This document shows positions 1 through 9,568 of a DNA stretch of 64,000 bases, piece after piece; the stretch's first letter is position 1, and each line of letters opens with the position of its first letter. The notes beneath the pieces are model-generated. The model was not told the origin of the DNA and did no database searches. It saw only the letters and a list, made by a program, of their open reading frames with translations. The translations under genes and the position numbers were made by a program. Source of the stretch: Modestobacter roseus (GTDB lineage Bacteria; Actinomycetota; Actinomycetes; Mycobacteriales; Geodermatophilaceae); NCBI RefSeq assembly GCF_007994135.1, contig NZ_VLKF01000001.1:1860001-1924000 (forward strand). The letters run 5' to 3'.

Positions 1-44
1 AGACCGGGCCCAGCGAGACCGCGCCCGCCGACCCGGAGGACTGA
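1..44 (+). CDS. 3' end of an unidentified gene (partial)
   Basis: A plus-strand frame enters from the left edge and ends at a TGA (42-44). Only 13 codons are visible, all with G or C in the third position, which fits coding DNA here. The visible tail is rich in Glu, Asp, Pro and Ala and shows no recognisable domain. It overlaps the minus-strand frame of the next entry, so only one of the two may be real at this point. Confidence 0.3.
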   Translation, partial: TGPSETAPADPED

Positions 45-317
45 CCGCGGCCCGCCGTCACTCCTCGGGAGCAGTCCGTCGGAGAGCGGGGCGGCTCCGC
101 CGGGGCCGGGCAGCGACCGGAGCCGCTCGTCCAGCAGGCAGTCGATGCGGCGGCTCCGGGCGGCGATGGCCACCACCAGCGCGGCCTCCATGTCCAGGAG
201 CTCGGCCTGGCGCCGCCGCACCTCGGCCAGCTCGCTGAGCGCGCCCCTGGTGACCCGGCTCAGGGCGCGCAGCTCTGCGTCGGTGCCGTCCACGGGACGG
301 TGGTGGGACTCGGGCAC
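1..317 (-). CDS. small helical hypothetical protein, C-terminus off the window
   Basis: A minus-strand frame starts at a GTG (315-317) preceded by GAGGAG seven bases upstream, a good ribosome binding site. It stays open to the left edge (105 codons). Third positions are nearly all G/C, and the first 80 residues are amphipathic and helical, with repeated Leu/Ala and charged residues like a short coiled coil or four-helix segment. The last 25 visible codons look less convincing and overlap the convergent gene fragment; a neighbouring frame stops at 58-60. The family is not recognised. It lies 208 bp downstream of the sulfatase operon, in the same direction. Confidence 0.45.
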   Translation of the reverse strand, partial: MPESHHRPVDGTDAELRALSRVTRGALSELAEVRRRQAELLDMEAALVVAIAARSRRIDCLLDERLRSLPGPGGAAPLSDGLLPRSDGGPRSVLRVGGRGLAGPG

Positions 318-525
318 GGCAGGCTCCTCGACGTCGGCGGGATGCGACCCCCGTCGCGTGCCCCACCGCGACGGATCACCCCGGGGATGCCCACACTGCC
401 GGGCCGGAGCGGACCCGCACCCGACCTGACACGGAAGTGCAAGACCAGCGCCACAGGACCGCAACCGGGACCCCGGCGCCGGGCACGGCCGGCCCCGCCC
501 CCGAGGTCCGCGACACCGCCGATGG

Positions 526-2331
526 TCAGCGGCCGGCGGCCTCCCCCGCCAGGTCCCCCGCAAGGTCCCCCGCCAGGTCCTGGGCCAGCGCCCGCAGCGT
601 CGCCGCCGGCAGGATCGCGGCCCGGGCCAGCGCCAGCAGCCCCATGGTGGGCGGGAGGGACAGCTGCTCCGTCTGGGTCAGCTGCGGGGCGTGCCGTTCC
701 ACCACCGCCCGTGCCCGGTGGTCCTGGAGCAGCCGGAGCAACGGCTCGGTGAGCAGGTCGACCGCCGGCAGCTCGGCCAGCGGCGGCAGCGGCTCGGCGA
801 CCGCCGCGGCCCGGTCGGCCTGGGCACGCACCAGCAGGTGCTCGGGCCCGGCCTCGCCCTCGAACGGGATGCCCAGCCGCTGGAACTGGCTGGCCGGCGC
901 GTCGTTCTCGTGCATCAGCCGGGCCAGCAGCCGCAGCATCCGTAGCTCGACGTCGTCGTCCTGGAGGGGGTGCTGCTGGCCGGGGTCGGCCGCCAGGTCG
1001 AACAGCAGCGTGCCGTGCAGCCACGGGTTGCTCCGGGCCGCACCGGCCGGTACCCGCATGGTCCGCAGGCCCTTGGTGAACGCGAACGGCTCGGCCGGCT
1101 CCCAGGCCGCGAGCTCCCCCACCCCGAACCGGCTGCGCATGTGGGTGGGCATCAGCGTGTGCTCGTCCAGCGGGGTGTTGGCCGCCTCGACCGGCGCCCG
1201 CATGTAGACGTGGCGGCCGTCGGTGACGTTGACGTGCCCGCCGTGGGCGCCGAAGAGCGCGCCTTCCCGCGACGAACGCTGCGCCAGCAGGTCGGCGAGG
1301 TCGTGCCCCTGCACGTCCGCGGGCGGCTCCTGGCCGAAGAAGCGCAGCAGCGTCGGCGCGATGTCGATCGTCTGGGCCAGCGCGCCGCAGCGGGTGCCCC
1401 GCTCGCCGGTGCGCGGGTCCCACAGGAAGAACGGCAGCCGCACCAGCTCGTTGAACCAGGGCATCGCCGACTTGGCCCACCAGCCCCGCTCACCGAGCAG
1501 GAAGCCGTGGTCGGTGTTGACGATCAGCATGGTGTCGGCCCACATGTCGTGGCCGTCCATGAAGTCCAGCAGCCGGCCGAGCGACGCGTCGCACATCGAG
1601 ACCAGCGCCGCGTACTCGTAGCGCGCGTGCGCCACCTGGTCGGCGGGCTCGGTCACCTTCTGGTAGCCGGGCCAGTCGAACTGCGGGCCGTCGTAGTCGT
1701 GCGCGTAGCGCTTCTTGTGGTCCTCGTGCGTGAAGAACGGCTCGTGCGGGTCGAACAGCTCCAGCTGCAGCAGCCAGCGGTCGGCGTCGACGTTGGTCTC
1801 CAGGAAGTGGATCCCGGCGTCGACCGTGCGGGTCTGGTTGTGGTCGGCCTCGGTCGGCATGTAGCTGCGGTTGATCGCGTCCTGCCGGTGCATCGCCCGG
1901 AAGACCGGGTGCACCGACGGGTCCTCCGCCGGGTCGTCCGGGCGGGGGACGACGCCCTTCCACGGGTCGCCCTCCTGGCCACGGAAGAACTCCCAGGTGG
2001 AGTAGCGGGTGTGGTAGTTCCCGCCGCCGTCCTCGAAGTAGTGCTGGTGGTCGGTGGCCAGGTGGGTGTGCACGCCGGCCTGCTTCAGCAGTTCCGGCAT
2101 CGAGTCGTCGAAAGGCTCCAGCGGACCCCAGCTGCGGTGCAGGAAGTTGTACCGGCCGGTGTGCATCTCCCGGCGGGCCGGCATGCAGGGCATCGACCCG
2201 GCGTAGAAGTCGTCGAAGGTCACCGTCCGCTCCGCCAGCCGGGCGAAGTTCGGTGCGTCGACGAAGGTGTCGCCGTAGGGCGGGAGCATGTGCCGGTTGA
2301 GGCTGTCGAACATCAGGACGATGGCGCGCAC
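526..2331 (-). CDS. FGE-dependent S1-family sulfatase (sulfatase 1)
   Basis: A 601-residue sulfatase that would hydrolyse sulfate esters. The formylglycine motif C-x-P-x-R is at Cys49-Met-Pro-Ala-Arg53. The N-terminal metal region (IVLMFDSLN) and the later Asp274-His275 (NTDHG) metal ligands are present. There is no signal peptide, so a cytoplasmic location is inferred. The GTG start at 2329-2331 is chosen because the sulfatase fold begins at residue 2 and AGGAG sits seven bases upstream; upstream in-frame sequence belongs to the neighbouring GH3 gene region. It is the last gene of the transport/FGE/sulfatase operon, 23 bp after the GH3 gene. The C-terminus ends in three DLAG-like tetrapeptides encoded by a 12-bp repeat. 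Substrate specificity cannot be read from the sequence. Confidence 0.93.
   Translation of the reverse strand: MRAIVLMFDSLNRHMLPPYGDTFVDAPNFARLAERTVTFDDFYAGSMPCMPARREMHTGRYNFLHRSWGPLEPFDDSMPELLKQAGVHTHLATDHQHYFEDGGGNYHTRYSTWEFFRGQEGDPWKGVVPRPDDPAEDPSVHPVFRAMHRQDAINRSYMPTEADHNQTRTVDAGIHFLETNVDADRWLLQLELFDPHEPFFTHEDHKKRYAHDYDGPQFDWPGYQKVTEPADQVAHARYEYAALVSMCDASLGRLLDFMDGHDMWADTMLIVNTDHGFLLGERGWWAKSAMPWFNELVRLPFFLWDPRTGERGTRCGALAQTIDIAPTLLRFFGQEPPADVQGHDLADLLAQRSSREGALFGAHGGHVNVTDGRHVYMRAPVEAANTPLDEHTLMPTHMRSRFGVGELAAWEPAEPFAFTKGLRTMRVPAGAARSNPWLHGTLLFDLAADPGQQHPLQDDDVELRMLRLLARLMHENDAPASQFQRLGIPFEGEAGPEHLLVRAQADRAAAVAEPLPPLAELPAVDLLTEPLLRLLQDHRARAVVERHAPQLTQTEQLSLPPTMGLLALARAAILPAATLRALAQDLAGDLAGDLAGEAAGR
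548..582 (-). repeat. 12-bp tandem repeat at the sulfatase 1 C-terminus
   Basis: About three near-identical copies of a 12-bp unit (gccaggtccccc on the plus strand) encode Asp-Leu-Ala-Gly repeats in the last residues of sulfatase 1. Slippage here would add or remove four residues without shifting frame. Confidence 0.7.
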
Positions 2332-2354
2332 GGTGGGCTCCTGGGGTGGGTCGG

Positions 2355-4811
2355 TCAGTCGTCGGAGAGCGGGAGGGCGGCGCGCACGTCGCCGAGCCCG
2401 CGGGCGAGCAGCAGCTCGCCGGCCGCCGGGAGCAGGGCCCAGGTGGCCGTCGCGACGTCCCAGCGCCGCCACATGCGCAGGTCGGTCGGCACCTCGACGT
2501 CCCGGCTCTCCCCCGGCGCCAGGGTCACCGCCTGCCACCCGGCCAGCCGCACCGGCTGCCCCGGGTCGGCCGGCCGCAGGTAGACCTGCACCACCTCGCG
2601 GCTGCGCCGCAGACCGGTGTTGGTCACCGTGACCGCCGCGCCGGGGCGTTCGGCCCCGGCGACCAGGCGGGCGTCGGTGTAGTCCCAGGTGCCGTAACCC
2701 AGGCCGTGCCCGAACCAGAACGCCGGGGCGGGGGCCCGACCGGCCGCGTGCCCGCGGTGACCGAGGAAGGCACCCTCGGCGTAGACCAGCCGTCCGTCGA
2801 CCGGCGTGACCGACCAGGCGGGGGCCGCGCCGTCGGCCACCGGCCAGGTGGTGACCAGCCGCCCGGCGGGCTCCCGGTCGCCCAGCAGCACGGCGGCGAC
2901 CGCGTGACCGGCCTCCTGCCCGGGCAGGCCGGCGACGAGCACGGCGTCCACCTCGTCCACCCACGGCATCAGCACCGGGGTCGCGGCGTTGACCACGACG
3001 ATGGTGCGCCGCGCTGCCGCGGCGACCGTGCGCACCATCGTGTCCTGGTCACCGGGCAGGGCGAGGGTCGACTTGTCGACCGACTCGGTCTCCTGCTCCT
3101 CGGTCAGCCCGACGACGACCACGGCGACGTCGGCGTCCCGGGCGGCCGCGGCCGCCTCGGCGAGCACGACCGCCGGGTCCCGCGGAGCCGGGCCGGCCAC
3201 CAGGCCGAACAGCCCGGCGCCCGCCATCCGGCCCGGACGGCCCAGGCCGCTGGCCGCGCGCAGGTCCACGACGGCCTCGACGAGCGCACCGTCGGGCACC
3301 TCGGCCAGGACGGTGCCCGACGGCGGCCGGAGGATCGCCTCGCCGGCGTCGTCGGTGCTGAGCCGGAGCTCGATGCGGCCGACCTCGGCGCCGGCCACGG
3401 TGAACCGCCAGCTGCCCACCCCGAGGGCGCCCAGCTGCAGCGGCCCGCCGTGCGGGACGACGGCCCGGAAGCGGGCCTCGGCCACCGGCGCGGGCAGGTC
3501 GTCGTCGACGCCGATCATGCTCGTCGCGGCCCGCTCGTGCCGCTCCTCGATCACCGCGCCGTCGGCGCCCAGCAGCACCACGTGGACGCCACCGTCGCCG
3601 GTCTCCGGGTCCCGCACGCTGCCGGCCCGGGCGGCGACCGCCCGGGTGCGCACCTCGACGCCGTCCACGACCCGGACCGCCGACCCGAGCAGCGCGGTCA
3701 GCCCGTCGGCGACGCTGACCTGGTGCGGTGGCGTCACCTGGGCCGAACCGCCGCCCATGCAGACGGTGTCGACCGCGTGCCGCCCGATGAGCGCCACCGT
3801 CGTCCCGCGCTCCAGGGGCAGGGTGGCCCGCTCGTTGCGGACCAGGGTCATGCCCTGGGCCGCGAGCCGGGTCAGCTGCTCCCGGCGCAGGTCGCCGTCC
3901 GGGCGCGGCAGGCCGGCGGTCACCTGGCGCGGCGCGCCCAGGGCGCCCACCCGCTCGGCGAGGAGAAGCACCCGGTGCAGGTGGTCGTCGACGACCCGCT
4001 CCTCCACCTCACCGGCGGAGACCGCCGCGACCAGCGCGTCGCCCCACGGCCCCACGGGGCCGGGCATGACCAGGTCCAGCCCGCCGTTGGCCGACGCCGC
4101 GGTGCTGCGGGTGGCGAACCAGTCGGAGACGACCAGCCCGTCGTAGCCCCACTCGCCCTTCACGACGCCGTTCAGCAGCCCGTCGTGCTCGGTCGCGGAC
4201 ACCCCGTTCACCCGGTTGTACGCGGCCATCACCGACCACGGGTGCGCGTCGGCCACGGCCATCTCGAACGGCAGCAGGTACACCTCGCGCAGGGTGGCGT
4301 CGTCGACCACGCTGTCCACCGAGTGCCGGTCGGTCTCGGACTCGTTGGCGACCACGTGCTTCAGGCAGGCGCCGACACCGCGCTCCTGCAGGCCCCGCAC
4401 GTAGGCGGTGGCCAGCCGGCCGGAGAGGTACGGGTCCTCGGAGAAGGCCTCGAACACCCGGCCGCCGAGCAGGCTGCGGTGCAGGTTGATCGTCGGGCCG
4501 AGGACGACGTGGACGTCCTGCGCCCGGGCCTCCTCGGCGAGCAGGCGCCCGGTCTCGTGCAGCACCTCGTCGCTCCACGCCGAGGCCAGCAGCGTGGCGT
4601 TCGGGAGGAGCGCCACCGGTGGGCCGCTGGTGAACGTGAGCCCCCGCACGCCGGTCGGCCCGTCGGACAGGTGGACCTCCGCCAGGCCGATGTCCGCCTC
4701 GGCGTGCAGGCCGTACATCGTGCTCCCGGTCAGCAGCCGCACCTTGGCCTTGAGGTCCAGCCGGGCGATGAGGGCGGACAGGTCGGGGCGGGTCTGGTCC
4801 GGGTGGTGCAT
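2355..4811 (-). CDS. glycoside hydrolase family 3 beta-glycosidase (GH3-A)
   Basis: An 818-residue GH3 enzyme cleaving terminal beta-linked sugars with retention. In order: the N-terminal TIM-barrel with the KH motif (Lys151-His152) and the nucleophile Asp230 in the GLVVSDW motif; a second alpha/beta domain; an inserted beta-rich segment around residues 400-560 that resembles a PA14 domain; and a C-terminal fibronectin-III-like domain. No signal peptide. The ATG (4809-4811) is preceded by GGGAG. It lies between sulfatases 2 and 1 with gaps of 44 and 23 bp, so co-transcription is expected. The inferred role is cutting the backbone or side sugars of imported sulfated oligosaccharides before or after desulfation. 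It is a paralogue of GH3-B at 16.8 kb. Confidence 0.93.
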   Translation of the reverse strand: MHHPDQTRPDLSALIARLDLKAKVRLLTGSTMYGLHAEADIGLAEVHLSDGPTGVRGLTFTSGPPVALLPNATLLASAWSDEVLHETGRLLAEEARAQDVHVVLGPTINLHRSLLGGRVFEAFSEDPYLSGRLATAYVRGLQERGVGACLKHVVANESETDRHSVDSVVDDATLREVYLLPFEMAVADAHPWSVMAAYNRVNGVSATEHDGLLNGVVKGEWGYDGLVVSDWFATRSTAASANGGLDLVMPGPVGPWGDALVAAVSAGEVEERVVDDHLHRVLLLAERVGALGAPRQVTAGLPRPDGDLRREQLTRLAAQGMTLVRNERATLPLERGTTVALIGRHAVDTVCMGGGSAQVTPPHQVSVADGLTALLGSAVRVVDGVEVRTRAVAARAGSVRDPETGDGGVHVVLLGADGAVIEERHERAATSMIGVDDDLPAPVAEARFRAVVPHGGPLQLGALGVGSWRFTVAGAEVGRIELRLSTDDAGEAILRPPSGTVLAEVPDGALVEAVVDLRAASGLGRPGRMAGAGLFGLVAGPAPRDPAVVLAEAAAAARDADVAVVVVGLTEEQETESVDKSTLALPGDQDTMVRTVAAAARRTIVVVNAATPVLMPWVDEVDAVLVAGLPGQEAGHAVAAVLLGDREPAGRLVTTWPVADGAAPAWSVTPVDGRLVYAEGAFLGHRGHAAGRAPAPAFWFGHGLGYGTWDYTDARLVAGAERPGAAVTVTNTGLRRSREVVQVYLRPADPGQPVRLAGWQAVTLAPGESRDVEVPTDLRMWRRWDVATATWALLPAAGELLLARGLGDVRAALPLSDD

Positions 4812-4855
4812 GGGGGTGCTTCTCCCTGCGTTCGGGGCCGGGGTCACGGGATCGC

Positions 4856-6424
4856 TCAGTCGAGCTCGTCGTCGCGCTGGGCGAACAGCGCGGCCATCCG
4901 GGTGCGGCGCTCCGGCGTCCAGGACTGCTCGGAGGCGTGCCAGGAGACCGGGGTGGCGCCGATGGCGGTGGACAGCTGGCGCTCGAGGTCGTCGGCCAGG
5001 TGCGCACGGCCGGTCGCGCGGAGGTGCTCGGCGTACATGACCGGGTCGTTGTAGTAGGTCGGCCCGACCTGCAACGTGGTCTGCATCGGGTCCGGCAGCG
5101 CGCCGGGGCGGCCGGCGTAGGTGTGCCACCACTCGGCCAGGTGGGTGCGCATGGTGCCGGCGAGCTCGGGCTGCTCCTCGACCAGGTTGCGGGTCAGGTG
5201 CGGGTCGGCGGTCACGTCGTAGAGCTGCTCCCAGTCGACCTTCATGACCCCGGGGTGGTAGGTCCGGATGTACATGTGGTCCCGGGTGCGCACCGCCCGC
5301 TGGTAGGTGTGCGCGCCCTGGCTCAGCACCAGGTACTCCCGGGAGCCGATCTCCTCCCCGCGCACGGCGTCGGCGAAGGACGCGCCCTGCCAGCCCGTCG
5401 GGGTCGGCAGGTCCAGCAGGTCGCACAGCGTCGGCGCCAGGTCGATGTTGTAGAGCAGGCTGTCGCAGTGCCGGGCCGACTCGGGCAGGTCGTCGGTGAC
5501 GCCGGGCCAGTAGACGACCAGCGGCAGCCGCAGCACCGCCTCGTTGGCGTGCCCGTGCTCGCCGTAGGAGCCGTTCTCGCCGAAGGACTCACCGTGGTCG
5601 GCGCTGACGATGATCGCCGTCTCGTCGGCGATGCCGAGCTCGTCGAGGGTGGCCAGCAGCTCACCGAACAGCTGGTCCCAGTACATGATCGTGCCGTCGA
5701 AGCCGTTGATCAGGTGCTCGAAGTCCGCCCGGGTGCGGATCTGGTCCGGCGCGTTGTGCGGTGTCGGCGACGTCCGCGGCACGACGCTGTAGTGCAGGTC
5801 GACGGCGCTGCGCGGCCCGTAGACCTCCTGGTGCCCGTCGATCGCCTCCTGGTCCGGCCAGGCCGGCGGCGGCCCGGAGGCCGCGGCCTTCTCCGTCCAG
5901 CCCGGCTCGGTCAGGTACGGGGTGTGCGGCTCCCAGTAGGTCAGGTGCAGGTACCAGTCGTCCTCGTCGGCGTGCCGGCGGATCCAGTCCAGCCCGACCC
6001 GGTTGATGGCGCTGCCGTCCTCGTCGTTGATCTCGTTGGTCGCCCGGATGGACTCCCGGAAGTTGCCCAGGAAGTGGTAGGCGCGGTGGCGCTCGGCGAA
6101 CATCGAGACCGCGGCGGTGTACCAGCCGTGGGCGCCCAGCTGCTGGCCCAGCAGCGGCCGCTGGGGGTGCGGCTGGTGGCCGGAGTCCAGCCGGTACCGG
6201 GCGGCCTCGCCGAAGTGCCCGATCACGCCGTTGCTGATCCCGAAGGACCCGCTGGTCAGCGCGGTGCGCGAGGGCAGGCACGGGGAGTCCGAGCAGTAGT
6301 ACCGGTCGAAGGTCACCCCCCGGTCGGCCAGCGCCTGCAGGTTGGGCGTGGTGGGCCGGGCGTAGCCGTAGGGGGTGGTGTGGTCGGCGCGGAGCGTGTC
6401 GACGTCGATGTAGATGATGCGCAT
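4856..6424 (-). CDS. FGE-dependent S1-family sulfatase (sulfatase 2)
   Basis: A 522-residue sulfatase with the canonical C-x-P-S-R motif at Cys49-Leu-Pro-Ser-Arg53 and C-terminal metal ligands Asp276-His277 in the SADHGES motif. N-terminal aspartates sit in IDVDTLRADH. There is no leader peptide, so cytoplasmic action is inferred. The ATG at 6422-6424 has GGAG eight to nine bases upstream. It follows the FGE gene after an 82-bp gap that contains a 13-bp-stem hairpin, so its level may be adjusted relative to the transport genes. It and sulfatase 1 have the same motif position but are otherwise quite different, which suggests they remove sulfate from different positions or sugars. Confidence 0.94.
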   Translation of the reverse strand: MRIIYIDVDTLRADHTTPYGYARPTTPNLQALADRGVTFDRYYCSDSPCLPSRTALTSGSFGISNGVIGHFGEAARYRLDSGHQPHPQRPLLGQQLGAHGWYTAAVSMFAERHRAYHFLGNFRESIRATNEINDEDGSAINRVGLDWIRRHADEDDWYLHLTYWEPHTPYLTEPGWTEKAAASGPPPAWPDQEAIDGHQEVYGPRSAVDLHYSVVPRTSPTPHNAPDQIRTRADFEHLINGFDGTIMYWDQLFGELLATLDELGIADETAIIVSADHGESFGENGSYGEHGHANEAVLRLPLVVYWPGVTDDLPESARHCDSLLYNIDLAPTLCDLLDLPTPTGWQGASFADAVRGEEIGSREYLVLSQGAHTYQRAVRTRDHMYIRTYHPGVMKVDWEQLYDVTADPHLTRNLVEEQPELAGTMRTHLAEWWHTYAGRPGALPDPMQTTLQVGPTYYNDPVMYAEHLRATGRAHLADDLERQLSTAIGATPVSWHASEQSWTPERRTRMAALFAQRDDELD

Positions 6425-6455
6425 GGCGGGTCTCCAGTGCTGGGGAGCGGATGAG

Positions 6456-6493
6456 GCGGGTCCGGCGGCGGGAGGTCACACCGCCGGACCCGC
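6456..6493 (-). terminator. intra-operon hairpin between FGE and sulfatase 2
   Basis: Perfect 13-bp GC-rich inverted repeat (6456-6468 with 6481-6493) and a 12-nt loop. It has no U tract. It may be a partial terminator or an RNA-processing/stability stem within the operon. Confidence 0.5.
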
Positions 6494-6506
6494 GGTCACG
6501 AGGGGC

Positions 6507-7466
6507 TCAGTCGGCGTCGCGGGCGCAGCGGAAGCCGGTGTTCCCACCGGCGCTGCCGAGTTCGTTGCGGGTGCGGGCGGCCACCCGGTAGCGGTTGCAG
6601 TAGCTGTCGTGGCACAGGTACGAGCCGCCGCGCATGACCTTGCCGGGACCGGTCGCGGGTCCGGCCGGGTCGCGGACCAGGGCGGTCGGGTGGTCGGTCC
6701 CCCACCAGTCGGCGCACCACTCCCAGACGTTGCCGGCCATCTGGTGCAGCCCGACGTCGTTGGGCGGGAAGGCGTCGACCGGCGCCGTCCCGGCGAACCC
6801 GTCCTCGCGGGTGTTCTTCACCGGGAAGCGGCCCTGCCAGATGTTGGCCCGGTGCTCCCCGCCCGGGGTGAGCTCGTCGCCCCAGGGGTAGCGCCGCTGG
6901 TCGAGCCCGCCGCGGGCGGCGTACTCCCACTCCGCCTCGGTGGGCAGGCGCTTGCCCGCCCAGGTGGCGTAGGCGGCCGCGTCGTCCCAGGAGACGTGGA
7001 CGACCGGGTGGTCGCCCCGGTCCGCGATCGAGCTGCCCGGCCCCTCGGGCCGGCGCCAGTCGGCGCCAGTGACCGCCGCCCACCACGGGGTGACGTCCGG
7101 CCGGGGCGAGACCCGGCGCAGCTCACCCGGCAGGAAGCCCGCGAACACGTAGGACCAGGTGAAGCGTTCCGCCTCGGTGACGTACCCGGTGGCCGCCACG
7201 AAGGCGGCGAACTCGTCGTTGCGGACGGCGAACCGGTCGATGAGGAACGGCGACAGCTCGACGTCGCGGACCGGCCCCTCCCCGTCGGAGGGGAAGCCGT
7301 CGGTGTCCGCGGTCCCCATCCGGAAGGTGCCCCCGGGCAGCGGCACCATCGCGTCCAGGCCCACCACCGCCCCGGCCGGCGCCGGCTGCGGAGCCGGTCC
7401 GGGTGCCCGCCGCCCGGGGGGCGCGGAGTCCGCCCCCCGGGTCGGCGCGCAGCAGGAGCCGCTCAC
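6507..7466 (-). CDS. formylglycine-generating enzyme (sulfatase-modifying factor)
   Basis: A 319-residue SUMF1/FGE-family protein. FGE is a copper-dependent oxidase that converts the Cys of C-x-P-x-R into formylglycine and thereby activates sulfatases. The two active-site cysteines are present at Cys285 and Cys290 in GGSYLCHDSYCNRYR, as in characterised actinobacterial FGEs. The fold runs from about residue 38 to the end (GGTFRMG, RLPTEAEWEYAARGG, NVWEWCADWW). Start choice: GTG at 7464-7466 overlaps the TGA of the upstream ATPase gene as GTGA, so translation is probably coupled. The first 35 residues are Pro/Ala/Gly-rich and contain Cys5-Cys6. With three C-x-P-x-R sulfatases nearby, its clients are clear. 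It is cytoplasmic, matching the leaderless sulfatases. Confidence 0.96.
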   Translation of the reverse strand: MSGSCCAPTRGADSAPPGRRAPGPAPQPAPAGAVVGLDAMVPLPGGTFRMGTADTDGFPSDGEGPVRDVELSPFLIDRFAVRNDEFAAFVAATGYVTEAERFTWSYVFAGFLPGELRRVSPRPDVTPWWAAVTGADWRRPEGPGSSIADRGDHPVVHVSWDDAAAYATWAGKRLPTEAEWEYAARGGLDQRRYPWGDELTPGGEHRANIWQGRFPVKNTREDGFAGTAPVDAFPPNDVGLHQMAGNVWEWCADWWGTDHPTALVRDPAGPATGPGKVMRGGSYLCHDSYCNRYRVAARTRNELGSAGGNTGFRCARDAD

Positions 7467-9568
7467 GACCCCGACCCCGCGCGGGCCAGCTCCCCCGGGA
7501 AGTGGCACGCGGCCAGCTGGCCGGTCGCGGTCGGTTCCAGCGCCGGGGCCTGCTCGATGCAGATCGTCCGGTCCGGGTGGTGCAGCGGCCCGATCGGGCA
7601 GCGGGTGCGGAAACGGCAGCCCGACGGCGGGTTCTTCGGGCTGGGCAGGTCACCGCCCAGCACGATCCGCTCCCGGTCCCGCTCCGCGGTGTCCGGCACG
7701 GGCGAGGACGCCAGCAGCGCCGCGGTGTAGGGGTGCTGCGGGTTGCCGTAGACCGCCTCGGCGTCGCCCATCTCCACGAACGTGCCCAGGTACATGACCA
7801 CCACCCGGTCCGACAGGTGGCGCACCACCGACAGGTCGTGGGCGATGAACAGGTAGCCCAGGTCGAACTCGTCGCGCAGCGACTCCAGCAGGTTGATGAT
7901 CTGCGCCTGGATGGAGACGTCCAGCGCCGACACCGGCTCGTCGAGGATGAGCAGCTTCGGCCGCGCCGCCAGCGCCCGGGCGATGCCGACGCGCTGGCGC
8001 TGCCCGCCGGAGAACGCGTGCGGGTAGCGGTCCAGGTGCCGCGCGTGCAGCCCGACCCGCTCGACCAGGCTGCGGGCCTCGGCGTCCCGTTCGGCGGCGG
8101 GCACGCCGCGCACCGCGAGCGCCTCCTCCAGCGACTGGCGGATGGTGCGCCGGGGGTTGAGCGAGGCGTAGGGGTCCTGGAAGACGTACTGCACCGTCTC
8201 CCGCAGCGCCTGGGACCCGGCGGCCTCCTTCGACCCGACGACGTGGTCGCCGACCGTGATCGACCCGGACGCGGCGGGGTTGATCCCGACGATCGTGCGG
8301 GCCAGCGTGGACTTCCCGCAGCCGGACTCCCCGACCAGGCCGAGGGTCTCCCCGCTGGAGACGGTGAGGCTCACCCCGGCCACCGCGTAGACCGGCTCGT
8401 GCTTGCGGAACAGGCTCCGCTTGTCGCCGGCGACGTCGACCTCGAGGTCCTCGATCTGCAGCAGCGGCCGCGACTCGCTGCTCCTGGCCGAGCCGGTCGT
8501 CTCGTCGGCCCGCAGCGGCGGGATCTCCACCCCGCGCTGGGTGACGTGGCAGGCAGCCAGGTGGTGCTCCCCCTCCCGGGGCAGCAGCTCGGGGACCCGC
8601 TCGGCGCAGACGTCCTCGGCCAGCCGGCAGCGCGGCTGGAAGGGGCACCCCGGCGGCAGGTGCGCCGGGTCCGGCGGCGCGCCGGGGATCGCCGGCAGCC
8701 GGCGGCCGGCGGACTGCTCGTCGATGCGGGGCATCGCGGCGAGCAGGTCGGCGGTGTAGGGCAGCTGCGGACGACGGAAGATCGTCTCCACCGGCCCGCG
8801 CTCCATCACCCGGCCGCCGTACATGACCACGACGTCGTCGCACATCTCGGCGACCACGCCCATGTCGTGGGTGATCATGATGACGGCGATGCCGAGCTCG
8901 TCGCGCAGCTGACCGAGCAGGCGCAGGATCTGCGCCTGGATGGTGACGTCCAGCGCGGTGGTCGGCTCGTCGGCGATGAGCAACGAGGGCTTGCTGGCCA
9001 GCGCGACGGCGATGACCACGCGCTGGCGCATGCCGCCGGAGAACTGGTGCGGGTACTCGTCCAGCCGCCGGTCGACGTCGGGGATGCCGACCTGACCGAG
9101 CAGCTCCCGGGCCCGCTCGCGCGCCACCTTCTTGTCCGCGCCGTGCACGACGAGCGCCTCGGCGATCTGGTCACCGACCGTCATCACCGGGTTCAGGGCG
9201 GACTGCGGGTCCTGGAAGACCATGGCGATCTCCTCGCCGCGCAGCTCCCGCATCCGCTTGTCGTCCAGGCCGAGCAGGTCGGTGCCGCGGTAGCGGACCT
9301 CCCCGGCGGTGATCTCACCGGGGGCGCGGACCATCCGCAGGATCGACCGCGCGGTGACCGACTTCCCGGAGCCGGACTCGCCCACGATGCCGAGGACCTG
9401 CCCGGGACGCACCGTGAAGCTCACGTCGTTGACCGCCCGGACCACCCCCTCGGCGGTGCGGAACTCGGTGCGCAGGCCGCGCACGTCGAGCAGGACGTCG
9501 GTGTCGGCGGGCACCGCGGCGGGCTGACCCACCGCGGTGGCGCCCGAGTGCTTCGAGGACGTGGTCAT
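7463..9568 (-). CDS. ABC importer ATPase, fused DppD-DppF type
   Basis: A 701-residue protein with two complete ABC domains of the oligopeptide/oligosaccharide class. Domain 1 (about residues 25-290) has Walker A GESGSGKS and signature FSGGMRQR; domain 2 (about 340-600) has Walker A GESGCGKS and signature FSGGQRQR. Each is followed by the Cys-containing oligo_HPY tail typical of DppD/DppF. It therefore replaces two separate ATPase subunits. The ATG (9566-9568) overlaps the upstream permease stop as ATGA, and its own stop overlaps the FGE start. It energises the two permeases encoded immediately upstream. The transporter class can carry peptides or oligosaccharides; the context favours sulfated oligosaccharides. 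Confidence 0.95.
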   Translation of the reverse strand: MTTSSKHSGATAVGQPAAVPADTDVLLDVRGLRTEFRTAEGVVRAVNDVSFTVRPGQVLGIVGESGSGKSVTARSILRMVRAPGEITAGEVRYRGTDLLGLDDKRMRELRGEEIAMVFQDPQSALNPVMTVGDQIAEALVVHGADKKVARERARELLGQVGIPDVDRRLDEYPHQFSGGMRQRVVIAVALASKPSLLIADEPTTALDVTIQAQILRLLGQLRDELGIAVIMITHDMGVVAEMCDDVVVMYGGRVMERGPVETIFRRPQLPYTADLLAAMPRIDEQSAGRRLPAIPGAPPDPAHLPPGCPFQPRCRLAEDVCAERVPELLPREGEHHLAACHVTQRGVEIPPLRADETTGSARSSESRPLLQIEDLEVDVAGDKRSLFRKHEPVYAVAGVSLTVSSGETLGLVGESGCGKSTLARTIVGINPAASGSITVGDHVVGSKEAAGSQALRETVQYVFQDPYASLNPRRTIRQSLEEALAVRGVPAAERDAEARSLVERVGLHARHLDRYPHAFSGGQRQRVGIARALAARPKLLILDEPVSALDVSIQAQIINLLESLRDEFDLGYLFIAHDLSVVRHLSDRVVVMYLGTFVEMGDAEAVYGNPQHPYTAALLASSPVPDTAERDRERIVLGGDLPSPKNPPSGCRFRTRCPIGPLHHPDRTICIEQAPALEPTATGQLAACHFPGELARAGSGS

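Noticed and set aside
318-525. Terminator after sulfatase 1
   Set aside because: Several short GC-rich self-complementary stretches exist, but no single convincing stem-loop could be defined by eye.
260-1480. Long Arg/Pro/Gly-rich frames opposite or offset to sulfatase 1, and many similar long frames throughout the window
   Set aside because: They have the composition of shadow frames in high-GC DNA, carry no motifs, and overlap genes with clear family signatures and proper third-position bias.
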